64,000 nucleotides of DNA from Exiguobacterium sp. 9-2. Its GTDB lineage: Bacteria; Bacillota; Bacilli; Exiguobacteriales; Exiguobacteriaceae. Every line of letters begins with the position of its first letter. Position 1 is the stretch's first letter. Shown piece after piece: positions 35,192-42,780 of the stretch. A program made the position numbers and the translations under genes. The notes under the pieces were generated by a model that worked only from the letters and a program-made list of their open reading frames with translations, ran no database searches and was not told the origin of the DNA. The stretch spans positions 1,753,127-1,817,126 of the forward strand of contig NZ_CP142850.1 of NCBI RefSeq assembly GCF_036287235.1, written 5' to 3'.

Positions 35192-36090
35192 TTCCCTTCA
35201 CTTCTGTCGATAGGGAATAGTAATAAATCTGATAAATGTGTTTCAAGAATTTTTCGGTATGCGTGATTGTTTGTCGCAGTAAAAAATGAGTAAGCAATCG
35301 TGTAAGCTTCTTTAACACTTTTCTCAGGAGCGTTTAATGATTCTAAAAAAAAGCCCTTTTGATAATAGAAATGACCAAGGTATGTCAAATCTTCTATTTC
35401 TTTAGTTTCTTCTATGACTCGTTCTACTTCTTGTAACCCTTCCTCGAATCGCTTTAATCTGTATAAGTTACGTAAATAGTTGTATATGATTTTCATTCTA
35501 ATTTTTTTATATTCTCGTGTCTGATAATGTAGTTTTAGTAATTCTACGTAGATTTGATGGGAATGCAGGTAATCTTCATGATTCGTATACAATACAGCGA
35601 TTGCCATTTGAATTCGAGTATAGAGAAGAAATGATTTTTCTTCTAACTTTTCTTCGCTGACTAATTTCAATAAAGCAGAAATGCATGTTCTAAAATCGAT
35701 GTTTCCTTTTTCATATAATAGTAATTTTCGATGATAACGAATTAACACTTGAATTTCAAACGCTGTATTTGATTTCGCATATTCTTCTAAATCTTTGTCC
35801 ATAGATGAGTAATTTTTCTCCCTCATATGGCGTAACATTTTTTGATCAATCTCATTTAATTTTTGTGACACGATTTCATCTTCAAAAAACAATGAAATCG
35901 GAATGCGCAGTCTTCGACAAATTTGCTGTAGTAAATCAATCGTCGGAGAATTTCGACCATTTTCGATTTTGCTGATCTCAGCCTGACTACAAATTCCTTC
36001 ACAAAGTGCTTTCTGTGTCATTCCTTGTTTTTTTCGTTCTTGCTTGATCTTATCGCCAACAGAATGAATGACTGGATGCATGAAGTTCAC
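35188..36090 (-). CDS. PlcR-like HTH-TPR regulator, paralogue 1
   Basis: A 300-residue member of the same family, more distant from the other two. HTH residues QKALCEGICSQAEISKIENG near positions 26-45 are followed by TPR-like helices and the C-terminal block YLGHFYYQKGFFLESL. It ends LLLFPIDRSEGK. The ATG lies 27 bases downstream of the tRNA-Thr terminator on the same strand, with GAGGAGTGAAC as ribosome site, leaving no room for a separate promoter other than inside the terminator; readthrough from the tRNA promoter is possible. Role unknown. Confidence 0.85.
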   Translation of the reverse strand: MNFMHPVIHSVGDKIKQERKKQGMTQKALCEGICSQAEISKIENGRNSPTIDLLQQICRRLRIPISLFFEDEIVSQKLNEIDQKMLRHMREKNYSSMDKDLEEYAKSNTAFEIQVLIRYHRKLLLYEKGNIDFRTCISALLKLVSEEKLEEKSFLLYTRIQMAIAVLYTNHEDYLHSHQIYVELLKLHYQTREYKKIRMKIIYNYLRNLYRLKRFEEGLQEVERVIEETKEIEDLTYLGHFYYQKGFFLESLNAPEKSVKEAYTIAYSFFTATNNHAYRKILETHLSDLLLFPIDRSEGK

Positions 36091-36116
36091 TCCTCAATCA
36101 AAGATGAATCCATCAT

Positions 36117-36163
36117 AAAAAAAGTCTTTCGTTTCAAGTATATATCACTTGAGACGAAAGACG
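36117..36163 (-). terminator. Terminator of tRNA-Thr
   Basis: A long stem GTCTTTCGTCTCAAGTGA / CACTTGAAACGAAAGAC type hairpin (one mismatch, arms of about 16 bases) followed by U6 on the minus strand, a few bases past the tRNA. Confidence 0.92.
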
Positions 36164-36169
36164 CGTGTA

Positions 36170-36240
36170 TGCTTCCGGCGAGAATCGAACTCGCACTGCA
36201 GCATTACCATTGCTGAGGTCTGCCATTAACCTACGGAAGC
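36170..36240 (-). tRNA. tRNA-Thr (anticodon GGT)
   Basis: A 71-base tRNA. Acceptor GCTTCCG pairs with CGGAAGC, D stem GGTT/GACC, anticodon stem CAGCA/TGCTG with loop ATGGTAA giving anticodon GGT, T arm GCGAG-TTCGATT-CTCGC and discriminator A. G1-C72 and C2-G71 fit threonyl-tRNA synthetase identity. The D loop is short and the CCA end is not encoded. Confidence 0.92.
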
Positions 36241-36257
36241 TTGTAAAATCTGTTTCT

Positions 36258-36286
36258 AGTATAACTTATAAAAAAAGACAAGACAA
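36258..36286 (-). promoter_or_regulatory. Promoter of tRNA-Thr
   Basis: TTGTCT, 17 bases, TATACT on the minus strand, 18 bases before the tRNA 5' end. Confidence 0.65.
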
Positions 36287-36319
36287 GAAGTCGACGTGAT
36301 TTCCACGCAACTCCTTGTT
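36269..36319 (-). terminator. Terminator of the Cse60-like gene
   Basis: Interrupted hairpin ACAAG..GCGTG / CACG..CTTGT followed by a U-run on the minus strand. It overlaps the tRNA-Thr promoter. Confidence 0.5.
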
Positions 36320-36325
36320 ACTTTT

Positions 36326-36523
36326 TTACAGTGTCGTTTTTGTTAATGAATTATCATAGACGACTAAAACCGAATAATGTTCATCCGCTTTAGACGCGAC
36401 GAATGTTGAAAACTTCAACGTAATGATGGCGTTTGACCCAACACCATTGTTCTCAAAAAATTCGTTCAATCTTTCTTCTAATTCTTCAGGCGTTCGCCCG
36501 ACAACTACTTTAGAATGTAACAT
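36326..36523 (-). CDS. Cse60-like small protein
   Basis: A 65-residue protein starting MLHSKVVVGRTPEELEERLN and containing the strand ITLKFSTFV and the C-terminal HYSVLVVYD, a layout like the sporulation-associated small protein Cse60 (DUF2758) of Bacillus. The fourth ATG of the open frame is chosen because GGAG lies 8 bases before it. Function of the family is not established. Assignment is by pattern and length. Confidence 0.62.
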   Translation of the reverse strand: MLHSKVVVGRTPEELEERLNEFFENNGVGSNAIITLKFSTFVASKADEHYSVLVVYDNSLTKTTL

Positions 36524-36679
36524 GATCATCACTCCGTTCTGTTATGGTAGGTTCGAGTTAAATAATTGCCTGATCGAATAAATGTTAAACCTTTTATTTT
36601 CCGACTTGCTCCTTCCTCTCTTTATCCGCTATGGTGAAATGGAGCAGTTTAACCTAAAAAGAATAGGAAGTGAAGTCTG

Positions 36680-37855
36680 ATGGAACAGATTAATTTCGAT
36701 GAAACGATTGAGAAACGAAATACAGGATCCGTCAAATGGGACGGACTTCATTCACTTTATGGATCCGATGAGCTGATTCCGATGTGGGTCGCCGACATGG
36801 ATGTCCGTCCACCGCATCATCTCACAGAACGGTTGACAAGACGTGCTGCTACAGGTCATTTCGGTTACTCGATGTTTGAAGAGGAAGCAAAACAAGCGAT
36901 TCAACATTGGTTTCTGAAGCGATATGACGTAACGATCACTACCGATTCCATTCTTTATTCGAACGGTGTTGTTCCAGGACTTGCCCATACAGTCCTAGCG
37001 CTAACTGAACCTGGTGATTCAATCATCATCCAGACACCTGTCTATCCACCATTTCATCAGATCATCCAGTCTAACCAACGGCAGATCGTTGAGAATCCAC
37101 TTCTTTTAGAAGAAGAGACGTACCGGACGGATTTCTCGCTTCTCGAACAACAAATGCAGACTGCGCAGATGATGATTCTGTGTAGTCCTCATAATCCAAG
37201 CGGAAAAGTCTTTCCTAAAGAGGAATTACAGCGCATCGTAGCACTCGCGAAACAACACGATGTCTACCTTGTATCCGATGAAATTCATGCGGATCTCGTC
37301 TATAAGGGTTCTGTGCACACACCAATTCTTGCCTTAGATTATGAAAAAATCATTTTGGTCAGCGCACCATCCAAAACATTCAATATTCCTGGACTTTACG
37401 CGTCTTATTTGGTCGTACCAGACACTTCGATTCGTCAACGGATCGAGGGTGTCCAGCAACGTCATTTTGTTCATCCAAACGCATTGGCTTCAACTGCTAT
37501 TTCGGCGGCGTACGGAGATCATGCGAGTGAGCAATGGTTATCGCAACTCCTTGTTTATTTGGAAGACAATCGTGACCATGCCGTCCGTCGTATTCGTCAA
37601 GAAATGCCGAAATTAAATGTCATCATTCCAGAATCTACATTCTTGTTGTGGATTGATTTCAAAGCACTTAATCTCGATAGCAAAACGCGCGCCGATTGGC
37701 TCGTTAAGGAAGCAAAACTCGCTTTGACACACGGTTCTTCATTCGGTTCCCATGGAGAAACGTTTGAACGCTTAAATATCGGTTGCCCTCGCGCACAGCT
37801 CGATCAAGCTCTAGACCGCTTAAGCGCTGCGTACGAACGATTTTGGAGCAATTAA
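36680..37855 (+). CDS. patB: PatB/MalY-type pyridoxal-phosphate C-S lyase
   Basis: A 391-residue class I/II aminotransferase-fold enzyme of the MalY/PatB group, which cleaves cystathionine and similar C-S bonds. The N-terminus NTGSVKWDGL is typical, the PLP contact is in YLVSDEIHADLVY, the Schiff-base lysine in LVSAPSKTFNIPGL near residue 233, and the C-terminal substrate Arg in RLNIGCPR. The gene is monocistronic with its own terminator. The physiological substrate is inferred from the family. Confidence 0.92.
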   Translation: MEQINFDETIEKRNTGSVKWDGLHSLYGSDELIPMWVADMDVRPPHHLTERLTRRAATGHFGYSMFEEEAKQAIQHWFLKRYDVTITTDSILYSNGVVPGLAHTVLALTEPGDSIIIQTPVYPPFHQIIQSNQRQIVENPLLLEEETYRTDFSLLEQQMQTAQMMILCSPHNPSGKVFPKEELQRIVALAKQHDVYLVSDEIHADLVYKGSVHTPILALDYEKIILVSAPSKTFNIPGLYASYLVVPDTSIRQRIEGVQQRHFVHPNALASTAISAAYGDHASEQWLSQLLVYLEDNRDHAVRRIRQEMPKLNVIIPESTFLLWIDFKALNLDSKTRADWLVKEAKLALTHGSSFGSHGETFERLNIGCPRAQLDQALDRLSAAYERFWSN

Positions 37856-37864
37856 TTTGACTCG

Positions 37865-37894
37865 AATGACCTTAAATCATTAAGGTCATTTTTT
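37865..37894 (+). terminator. Terminator of patB
   Basis: Hairpin AATGACCTTA / TAAGGTCATT followed by T4-T6. Confidence 0.9.
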
Positions 37895-38100
37895 AATGCA
37901 GTGAATTATTCGGAATATTTTGATTAGAAGAACTTTAATAGGGACTAAAACCGTTTCAATCTCTTGAGGCACTAGGCATGGTGGCACTTTTCCTGAAAAT
38001 GAAGTGGCTTGCAAAGTCGTTTTATCCTCTGTAAGGTGGGGAACATATCATTTGGCGAACAGGTCAATGTATGCTTGATCGTAAAAAAACTATTGTATTT
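37895..38100 (+). other. Long leader region of putP
   Basis: About 220 bases between the patB terminator and the putP start hold no gene. A hairpin CACTT...AAGTG (about 37988-38008) is followed by GGCTTGCAAAGTCG, which recalls the GCAAAGYC box of c-di-GMP-I riboswitches; upstream GCACTAGGCA recalls its partner strand. The remaining conserved parts cannot be matched, so this is only a structured-leader candidate. Confidence 0.3.
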
Positions 38101-38115
38101 GGAGGATTTAACTTT

Positions 38116-39588
38116 ATGACGCAAGAATGGATTTCAATCATTCTGTATCTTGTTCTCATGTTGGCAATCGGTTATTTTGCCTACAAACGAACGACGAACA
38201 CAGAGGATTACATGTTAGGCGGACGCGATCTCGGTCCTGGTGTTACAGCACTTTCTGCTGGTGCATCGGATATGAGTGGATGGATGCTCATGGGACTTCC
38301 CGGCGCCATGTACGCGACAGGTGTTTCAGCACTCTGGCTCGCACTCGGATTATTGATTGGATGTTACGTAAACTATTTAGTACTCGCTCCACGTTTCCGA
38401 CTCTATACGGAAATGGCAAATGACTCGATTACAATTCCTGATTTCTTAGAGAATCGTTTTGAAGACAAATCACGCGTGCTTCGTACTGTGTCAGCACTCG
38501 TCATCATCATCTTCTTCACGTTCTACACATCAGCTGGAATCGTTTCAGGTGGAAAATTATTTGTCAGCTCATTCGGATTTGATTACCACTATGGTATGCT
38601 CTTGACGATTGCGGTCGTAATCGCCTACACCTTATTCGGCGGTTTTCTCGCAGTTAGTTGGACCGACTTCGTCCAGGGCTGTATCATGTTCATTGCACTC
38701 GTGCTCGTTCCTGTCGTTGCATTGACCGACGTCGGCGGAGTCGATGGTGCATTCAACTATGCTGAAAAATTAGACCCTTCGTTGTTTGATCCATTTAAAG
38801 GGACAACAGTTCTTGGAATCATCGGATTCCTTGCTTGGGGACTTGGTTACTTTGGTCAACCACATATTATTGTTCGTTTTATGGCGATTCGCTCTGTCAA
38901 GGACTTAAAAAGTGCTCGTCGCATCGGTATTGGATGGATGTTCATCTCTATCATTGGTGCCATGATGACAGGTCTAGTTGGAATTGCCTATTTCGAAGGA
39001 CAAGGGAATGGACTAGGTGATCCGGAAACAGTCTTTATCCGTTTCTCGGATGTACTATTCCACCCGTATATCACAGGGTTCTTGATGGCTGCGATTCTCG
39101 CGGCAATCATGTCGACGATTTCCTCACAATTACTTGTCACATCAAGTGCGTTGACAGAAGACTTTTACAAGACGTTCTTGAAAAAGAATGCAACAGATAA
39201 ACAACTCGTCTTTACAGGTCGAATTGCTGTTCTTGTCGTAGCTATCGTTGCGAGTATCCTCGCTTGGAATCCGTCAGCGACAATTCTTGCACTTGTCGGT
39301 TACGCTTGGGCTGGATTCGGTTCTGCCTTTGGTCCGATCATCTTGCTTTCCCTCTACTGGAAACGGATGACGAAACAAGGCGCATTAGCAGGTATCATCT
39401 CAGGTGCCTTGACTGTCATCATTTGGGTGCAACTCGGGCTTAGCACGACGCTTTACGAAATGGTACCTGGATTCTTCACCAGCTTGATCTTTACGGTCGT
39501 CGTCAGCTTGATGACGAAACAACCGGTCAGTGCCGTTCAGGAAACGTTCGAAGAGATGGAAGACGAATTAAAAGACGCTATTCAATAA
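38116..39588 (+). CDS. putP: Sodium/proline symporter
   Basis: A 490-residue member of the sodium:solute symporter family, with 13 predicted helices, closest in style to PutP and the osmotically controlled OpuE. Conserved stretches include GGRDLGPGVTALSAGASDMSG after helix 1 and GYFGQPHIIVRFMA in the middle. Sodium ligands are expected in helices 1 and 8; STISSQLLVTSSAL is in place for the latter. ATG 38116 follows GGAGGATTTAACTT; an upstream in-frame ATG at 38071 lacks a ribosome site. A strong terminator follows. Confidence 0.94.
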   Translation: MTQEWISIILYLVLMLAIGYFAYKRTTNTEDYMLGGRDLGPGVTALSAGASDMSGWMLMGLPGAMYATGVSALWLALGLLIGCYVNYLVLAPRFRLYTEMANDSITIPDFLENRFEDKSRVLRTVSALVIIIFFTFYTSAGIVSGGKLFVSSFGFDYHYGMLLTIAVVIAYTLFGGFLAVSWTDFVQGCIMFIALVLVPVVALTDVGGVDGAFNYAEKLDPSLFDPFKGTTVLGIIGFLAWGLGYFGQPHIIVRFMAIRSVKDLKSARRIGIGWMFISIIGAMMTGLVGIAYFEGQGNGLGDPETVFIRFSDVLFHPYITGFLMAAILAAIMSTISSQLLVTSSALTEDFYKTFLKKNATDKQLVFTGRIAVLVVAIVASILAWNPSATILALVGYAWAGFGSAFGPIILLSLYWKRMTKQGALAGIISGALTVIIWVQLGLSTTLYEMVPGFFTSLIFTVVVSLMTKQPVSAVQETFEEMEDELKDAIQ

Positions 39589-39603
39589 TCACTATCAACA
39601 GTG

Positions 39604-39638
39604 AGACCTCTGCCGCAAAATCGGCAGAGGTCTTTTTT
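39604..39638 (+). terminator. Terminator of putP
   Basis: Perfect stem GACCTCTGCCG / CGGCAGAGGTC followed by T6. Confidence 0.93.
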
Positions 39639-39641
39639 GAC

Positions 39642-40433
39642 TTACAGTTCAATCACGCCATAATGCAACTTCGACGTCTTACGCTTGGATCGTTCAAATC
39701 CAAAGCGCTCAAACAGCGGGCTCTCATAATGTGCTTTTAATACGATGCGCTGACGTGCCACACGCTTCGCCTCAATCATCGCTTCAACAGATAAGGCTTC
39801 ATAATTCGCAAGTTTTCGTAAAGCGTCGAGATGTGTCGATTCTTCAACAGTCTGTTCAAACATGGGGTCAAAGTAGATGACATCAAAGCAATTATCCGGA
39901 CATTCTTTCAAAAATGCGAGATGGTGTCTGACTTTTACTTCGATTCGTCGCATCGCCTGATTGATTGGTTCGTAAGATTCTTCCCAGCGTTTTAATCCGT
40001 CCTTGACGACAAAGGCTGTCTCAGTCTTGCTTTCTAGACCGATGATCCGCCCCTGCTCTCCAATGGCATGACTCATGACAATCGCATCTGCACCTAAACC
40101 GAGTGTACAATCTAACACATGCATCCCTTCTGATAGGCGTCCCATCGCAACGAGAGGATCTCTTCCACCTGCATCAATTTGTTTGATGCGAAAGACCGCA
40201 CTTGAAGGATGGAAAAAGAACGATGTCGTTTCGCCTAGTGGGTATAAATCTAGTCGTTTCTTATCGACGACTAATACCGGCAATCTCGTCTCCTGTTGTA
40301 GGTGTTCTATGCTTTTTTTTTGCCGTGCGATATAGACGAAGTGTATCGTCTCATCCGCTAATAACTGCTTCACACGATGATGCACGACGTCAGTCGGACG
40401 AAGACACGTCGTCAGTCCAATGGTTGGTTTCAT
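39642..40433 (-). CDS. SAM-dependent methyltransferase, RsmJ/YpiP-like
   Basis: A 263-residue class I methyltransferase. Motif I is VLDCTLGLGADAIVMSHAIG near residue 95, and the catalytic motif IV is DVIYFDPMF near residue 180, an N/DPPF-like loop of RNA- or DNA-modifying enzymes; overall it resembles RsmJ (16S rRNA G1516) and B. subtilis YpiP. The ATG at 40433 is preceded by GGGGGAAATAAGT; five residues of upstream extension are rejected. It follows a small coiled-coil protein gene by about 40 bases on the same strand. Confidence 0.82.
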   Translation of the reverse strand: MKPTIGLTTCLRPTDVVHHRVKQLLADETIHFVYIARQKKSIEHLQQETRLPVLVVDKKRLDLYPLGETTSFFFHPSSAVFRIKQIDAGGRDPLVAMGRLSEGMHVLDCTLGLGADAIVMSHAIGEQGRIIGLESKTETAFVVKDGLKRWEESYEPINQAMRRIEVKVRHHLAFLKECPDNCFDVIYFDPMFEQTVEESTHLDALRKLANYEALSVEAMIEAKRVARQRIVLKAHYESPLFERFGFERSKRKTSKLHYGVIEL

Positions 40434-40473
40434 ACTTATTTCCCCCATAAAAAATAAGCCAGCCGCAGCTAGC

Positions 40474-40788
40474 TCATTTCTTTTTCTTCAATAATCCTTC
40501 AATATCTTCGATCAATGCTTTTTTCGAAATCAGGTCTTCTTGCTTTTCCTGTTCGACTTTTGCATCGACCGTAGTCCGTTTCATGAGAGCTTGAAGTGTC
40601 TCATCGATGCTTGACTTCAAATGATCACGATCTTCTTTGTTAAGAGAAAGATCATGTTGTACTTCATCCCCTTGTTCATCTAATTGGCGTAAGCGTTCCG
40701 TCAATTGTTTCGCTTCACGATTCAAGTCCGAATACAATCGTTCGATTTGCTCTAAACGCAATTTGATTCCGTCACGTTCTGTGAACAC
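40474..40788 (-). CDS. Small coiled-coil protein
   Basis: A 104-residue, highly charged, all-helical protein with heptad-like spacing (LRLEQIERLYSDLNREAKQL) and a Lys-rich C-terminus. No signal peptide or membrane segment. I do not recognise a family. It precedes the methyltransferase gene on the same strand and probably shares its transcript. Confidence 0.65.
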   Translation of the reverse strand: MFTERDGIKLRLEQIERLYSDLNREAKQLTERLRQLDEQGDEVQHDLSLNKEDRDHLKSSIDETLQALMKRTTVDAKVEQEKQEDLISKKALIEDIEGLLKKKK

Positions 40789-40921
40789 GTTTCCAGCCCC
40801 TTCCAGTATGCAGTTGTCTACATCATTACTTTACCATATTTCGAGGTAATTAAAACAATCACAAGATGATTACAAAATGATTTTTTTAAATTTCTTCCTG
40901 CGGATCGGTTCCAGTTAATTT

Positions 40922-40951
40922 TTGCAATTGCAAGGAGGGTATCGCTATAAT
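40922..40951 (+). promoter_or_regulatory. Promoter of the GNAT acetyltransferase gene
   Basis: TTGCAA, 18 bases, TATAAT; start point about 32 bases before the ATG. Confidence 0.6.
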
Positions 40952-40990
40952 GTAAACGAAGCATCAATTGGGATGAGGGAGGATTTTGTG

Positions 40991-41473
40991 ATGGAATTAA
41001 GACGTCGAGCATTACGTCATGTCGATCAAGCTGAGTACGACCATTTCTTGAAGTATGGCGAGCAAGCATATGGGCTGTCTCCGCAAGAAATCAAAGGGTA
41101 TGACCATGAGCTTGGAGAAGAGCGAGCTTTTGATTCCGTCGAGCACAGTTATCCTGAAGATTACTACTTTGATATCGTTGAAGCAGATACGATCGTCGGG
41201 CGGGTTCTACTTTTGAAAATGGGTCACTATTTTCAACTCGACTTTATGGTGTTTGATCCTTATACACGACGTGGTATAGCTACTCAAGCAGTTGCCGAAG
41301 CATTAAAGCATTCGGGAGTACTAGATCGTCATGAAGTACGCGCGCGTGTTCTCGATCAATCACCACACGCTTTTTACGCGAAACGTATTTTAGAAGCAAA
41401 TGACTTTACGTCGATTGAGAACTATTACGTCAAAGGGAGACGACGTCGATATTCTTTACAACGACTCGGTTGA
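40991..41473 (+). CDS. GNAT-family N-acetyltransferase
   Basis: A 160-residue acetyltransferase fold. The core strands are YFDIVEADTIVGRVLLLKMG and YFQLDFMVFDPYTRRGIATQ, where RRGIATQAV is the acetyl-CoA pyrophosphate loop (Q/RxxGxG/A). The acceptor is unknown. The ATG at 40991 has GGGAGGATTTTGTG upstream; the open frame further upstream overlaps the promoter and is not translated. A terminator follows directly. Confidence 0.85.
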   Translation: MELRRRALRHVDQAEYDHFLKYGEQAYGLSPQEIKGYDHELGEERAFDSVEHSYPEDYYFDIVEADTIVGRVLLLKMGHYFQLDFMVFDPYTRRGIATQAVAEALKHSGVLDRHEVRARVLDQSPHAFYAKRILEANDFTSIENYYVKGRRRRYSLQRLG

Positions 41474-41482
41474 ACACTATCT

Positions 41483-41512
41483 GAAAGACCATGAGATTCA
41501 TGGTCTTTTTTA
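41483..41512 (+). terminator. Terminator of the GNAT gene
   Basis: Perfect stem AAAGACCATGA / TCATGGTCTTT followed by T5. Confidence 0.93.
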
Positions 41513-41537
41513 TATTGGTCACATATGTAACTCACCT

Positions 41538-41566
41538 TTGACAGGCGATCGATTTCAGCGTACAAT
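41538..41566 (+). promoter_or_regulatory. Sigma-A promoter of the queuosine-precursor transporter gene
   Basis: TTGACA, 17 bases, TACAAT; start point about 27 bases before the ATG. No preQ1 riboswitch fits in this short leader. Confidence 0.85.
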
Positions 41567-41599
41567 TTTCATCTGTATGAACAGAAAGGAGTCTACCTC

Positions 41600-42298
41600 A
41601 TGAACGAATGGTTATGGATCCCTTCCATTTTATTAACGATGGGATTATTGATTTTCAGTTATTATCTATTTGGAAAGACCGGATTGTTGATGTGGATTGC
41701 CATCGCAACAATCATTGCAAACATTCAAGTCACACAAACCGTCGATATTTTTGGTTTCGTCTTCACGTTAGGAAATGTCGTTTATGGCAGTTGTTATTTA
41801 GCGACGGATATTCTCAATGAGAAATATGGCAAACAGGTCGCTCGAAAAGGTGTCTATATGGGTTTCTTTTCCTTGATCACGACGACCGTCCTCATGCAAT
41901 TCAGTCTCTTGTATACCCCACTCGCCGATAAAGCAGCACTCGAAACATCTGATTCTTTACATCTACTATTCGGACTCCTGCCATGGATTGCTGTTGGTAG
42001 TCTTGCCGCTTATCTCGTGTCGCAATTGTTTGATGTCTTCATTTATTCGAAGATTCGTCAAAAGACAGGCGAACGAAAACTTTGGTTACGGACGACGGGA
42101 TCAACTGTATTAAGCCAACTACTCGATACGTTGACATTTTGTGCGATCGCCTTTCACGATATGCCATTCTCTATTTGGTGGCAAATCTTCATTACGACAT
42201 ATCTCGCAAAATTCGTCGTCGCCTGGTTCGCGACACCATTCATGTATTTAGCAAAGCGCATCCATCCGACGAAACGATCAACAGATGCTGCAGCCTGA
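41600..42298 (+). CDS. Queuosine precursor transporter, YhhQ/VUT family
   Basis: A 232-residue membrane protein of the vitamin-uptake-transporter family, importing 7-deazaguanine precursors of queuosine. About six helices are predicted. The family core is present: GFVFTLGNVVYGSCYLATDI, followed by LNEKYGKQVARKGVYMGF. The ATG follows AAAGGAGTCTACC and a strong promoter. No other queuosine genes are nearby. Specificity is inferred from the family. Confidence 0.9.
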   Translation: MNEWLWIPSILLTMGLLIFSYYLFGKTGLLMWIAIATIIANIQVTQTVDIFGFVFTLGNVVYGSCYLATDILNEKYGKQVARKGVYMGFFSLITTTVLMQFSLLYTPLADKAALETSDSLHLLFGLLPWIAVGSLAAYLVSQLFDVFIYSKIRQKTGERKLWLRTTGSTVLSQLLDTLTFCAIAFHDMPFSIWWQIFITTYLAKFVVAWFATPFMYLAKRIHPTKRSTDAAA

Positions 42299-42355
42299 TA
42301 AAAAAGACTAGAAGAGTTTTGCGAATTGTCGGATAATGGGAATGGAGGTGCCTAG

Positions 42356-42727
42356 ATGAAGATTAAACGTAATGAACCGTTTCGCTATACATTGAAAACA
42401 CCCGTAACGGGCGAGTTTTATTTGCTGAAAAATGAGCAACGGACACCAAAAGGCTTGATGAAGATTCATAACATCTCACCAAATGGAATGGCAATCACTA
42501 CTGCATTAAAACTGCCTCTTCAAAAATCAATGAAAATCGTTGTTGAGTTCTCGTTAATCGAAGGGCACGAGCCGCTCTGCATCGATGGATTTTTATTGCA
42601 TGAGAAGCCTTCTGGTCCTGAGCGGTTGTACGGTATCCATCTTAATTCGACAATAACTGATCGCGAAAAAATTATTTCACAAGTGAAACAGATCGTGCAA
42701 TTAGAACGGTCACTTCATAAAGACTAA
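42356..42727 (+). CDS. PilZ-like domain protein
   Basis: A 123-residue protein that looks like a single PilZ domain, the c-di-GMP binding module. The N-terminal KIKRNEPFRYTL stands where the RxxxR motif is expected, and HNISPNGMAI where D/NxSxxG is expected, with the final strand YGIHLNSTITD. The arginine motif is not canonical, so c-di-GMP binding is uncertain. ATG follows TGGAGGTGCCTAG. It may share a transcript with the transporter 57 bases upstream. Confidence 0.68.
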   Translation: MKIKRNEPFRYTLKTPVTGEFYLLKNEQRTPKGLMKIHNISPNGMAITTALKLPLQKSMKIVVEFSLIEGHEPLCIDGFLLHEKPSGPERLYGIHLNSTITDREKIISQVKQIVQLERSLHKD

Positions 42728-42770
42728 AATGGCATCGCCCTACATTTGTAAGGGCAATGCCATTTTTTTT
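42728..42770. terminator. Terminator between the PilZ-like and alpha-glucosidase genes
   Basis: Stem ATGGCATCGCCCT / AGGGCAATGCCAT (one mismatch) with T8 on the plus strand and T4 on the minus strand; convergent genes. Confidence 0.9.
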
Positions 42771-42780
42771 ATCAGAAAAT

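Noticed and set aside
33090-36532. PlcR boxes (TATGNAN4TNCATA) around the regulator array
   Set aside because: None was seen by eye in the intergenic gaps; short partial matches only.
41512-41599. Possible preQ1 riboswitch before the queuosine-precursor transporter
   Set aside because: The leader after the predicted start is under 30 bases and lacks the preQ1 hairpin and A-rich tail.
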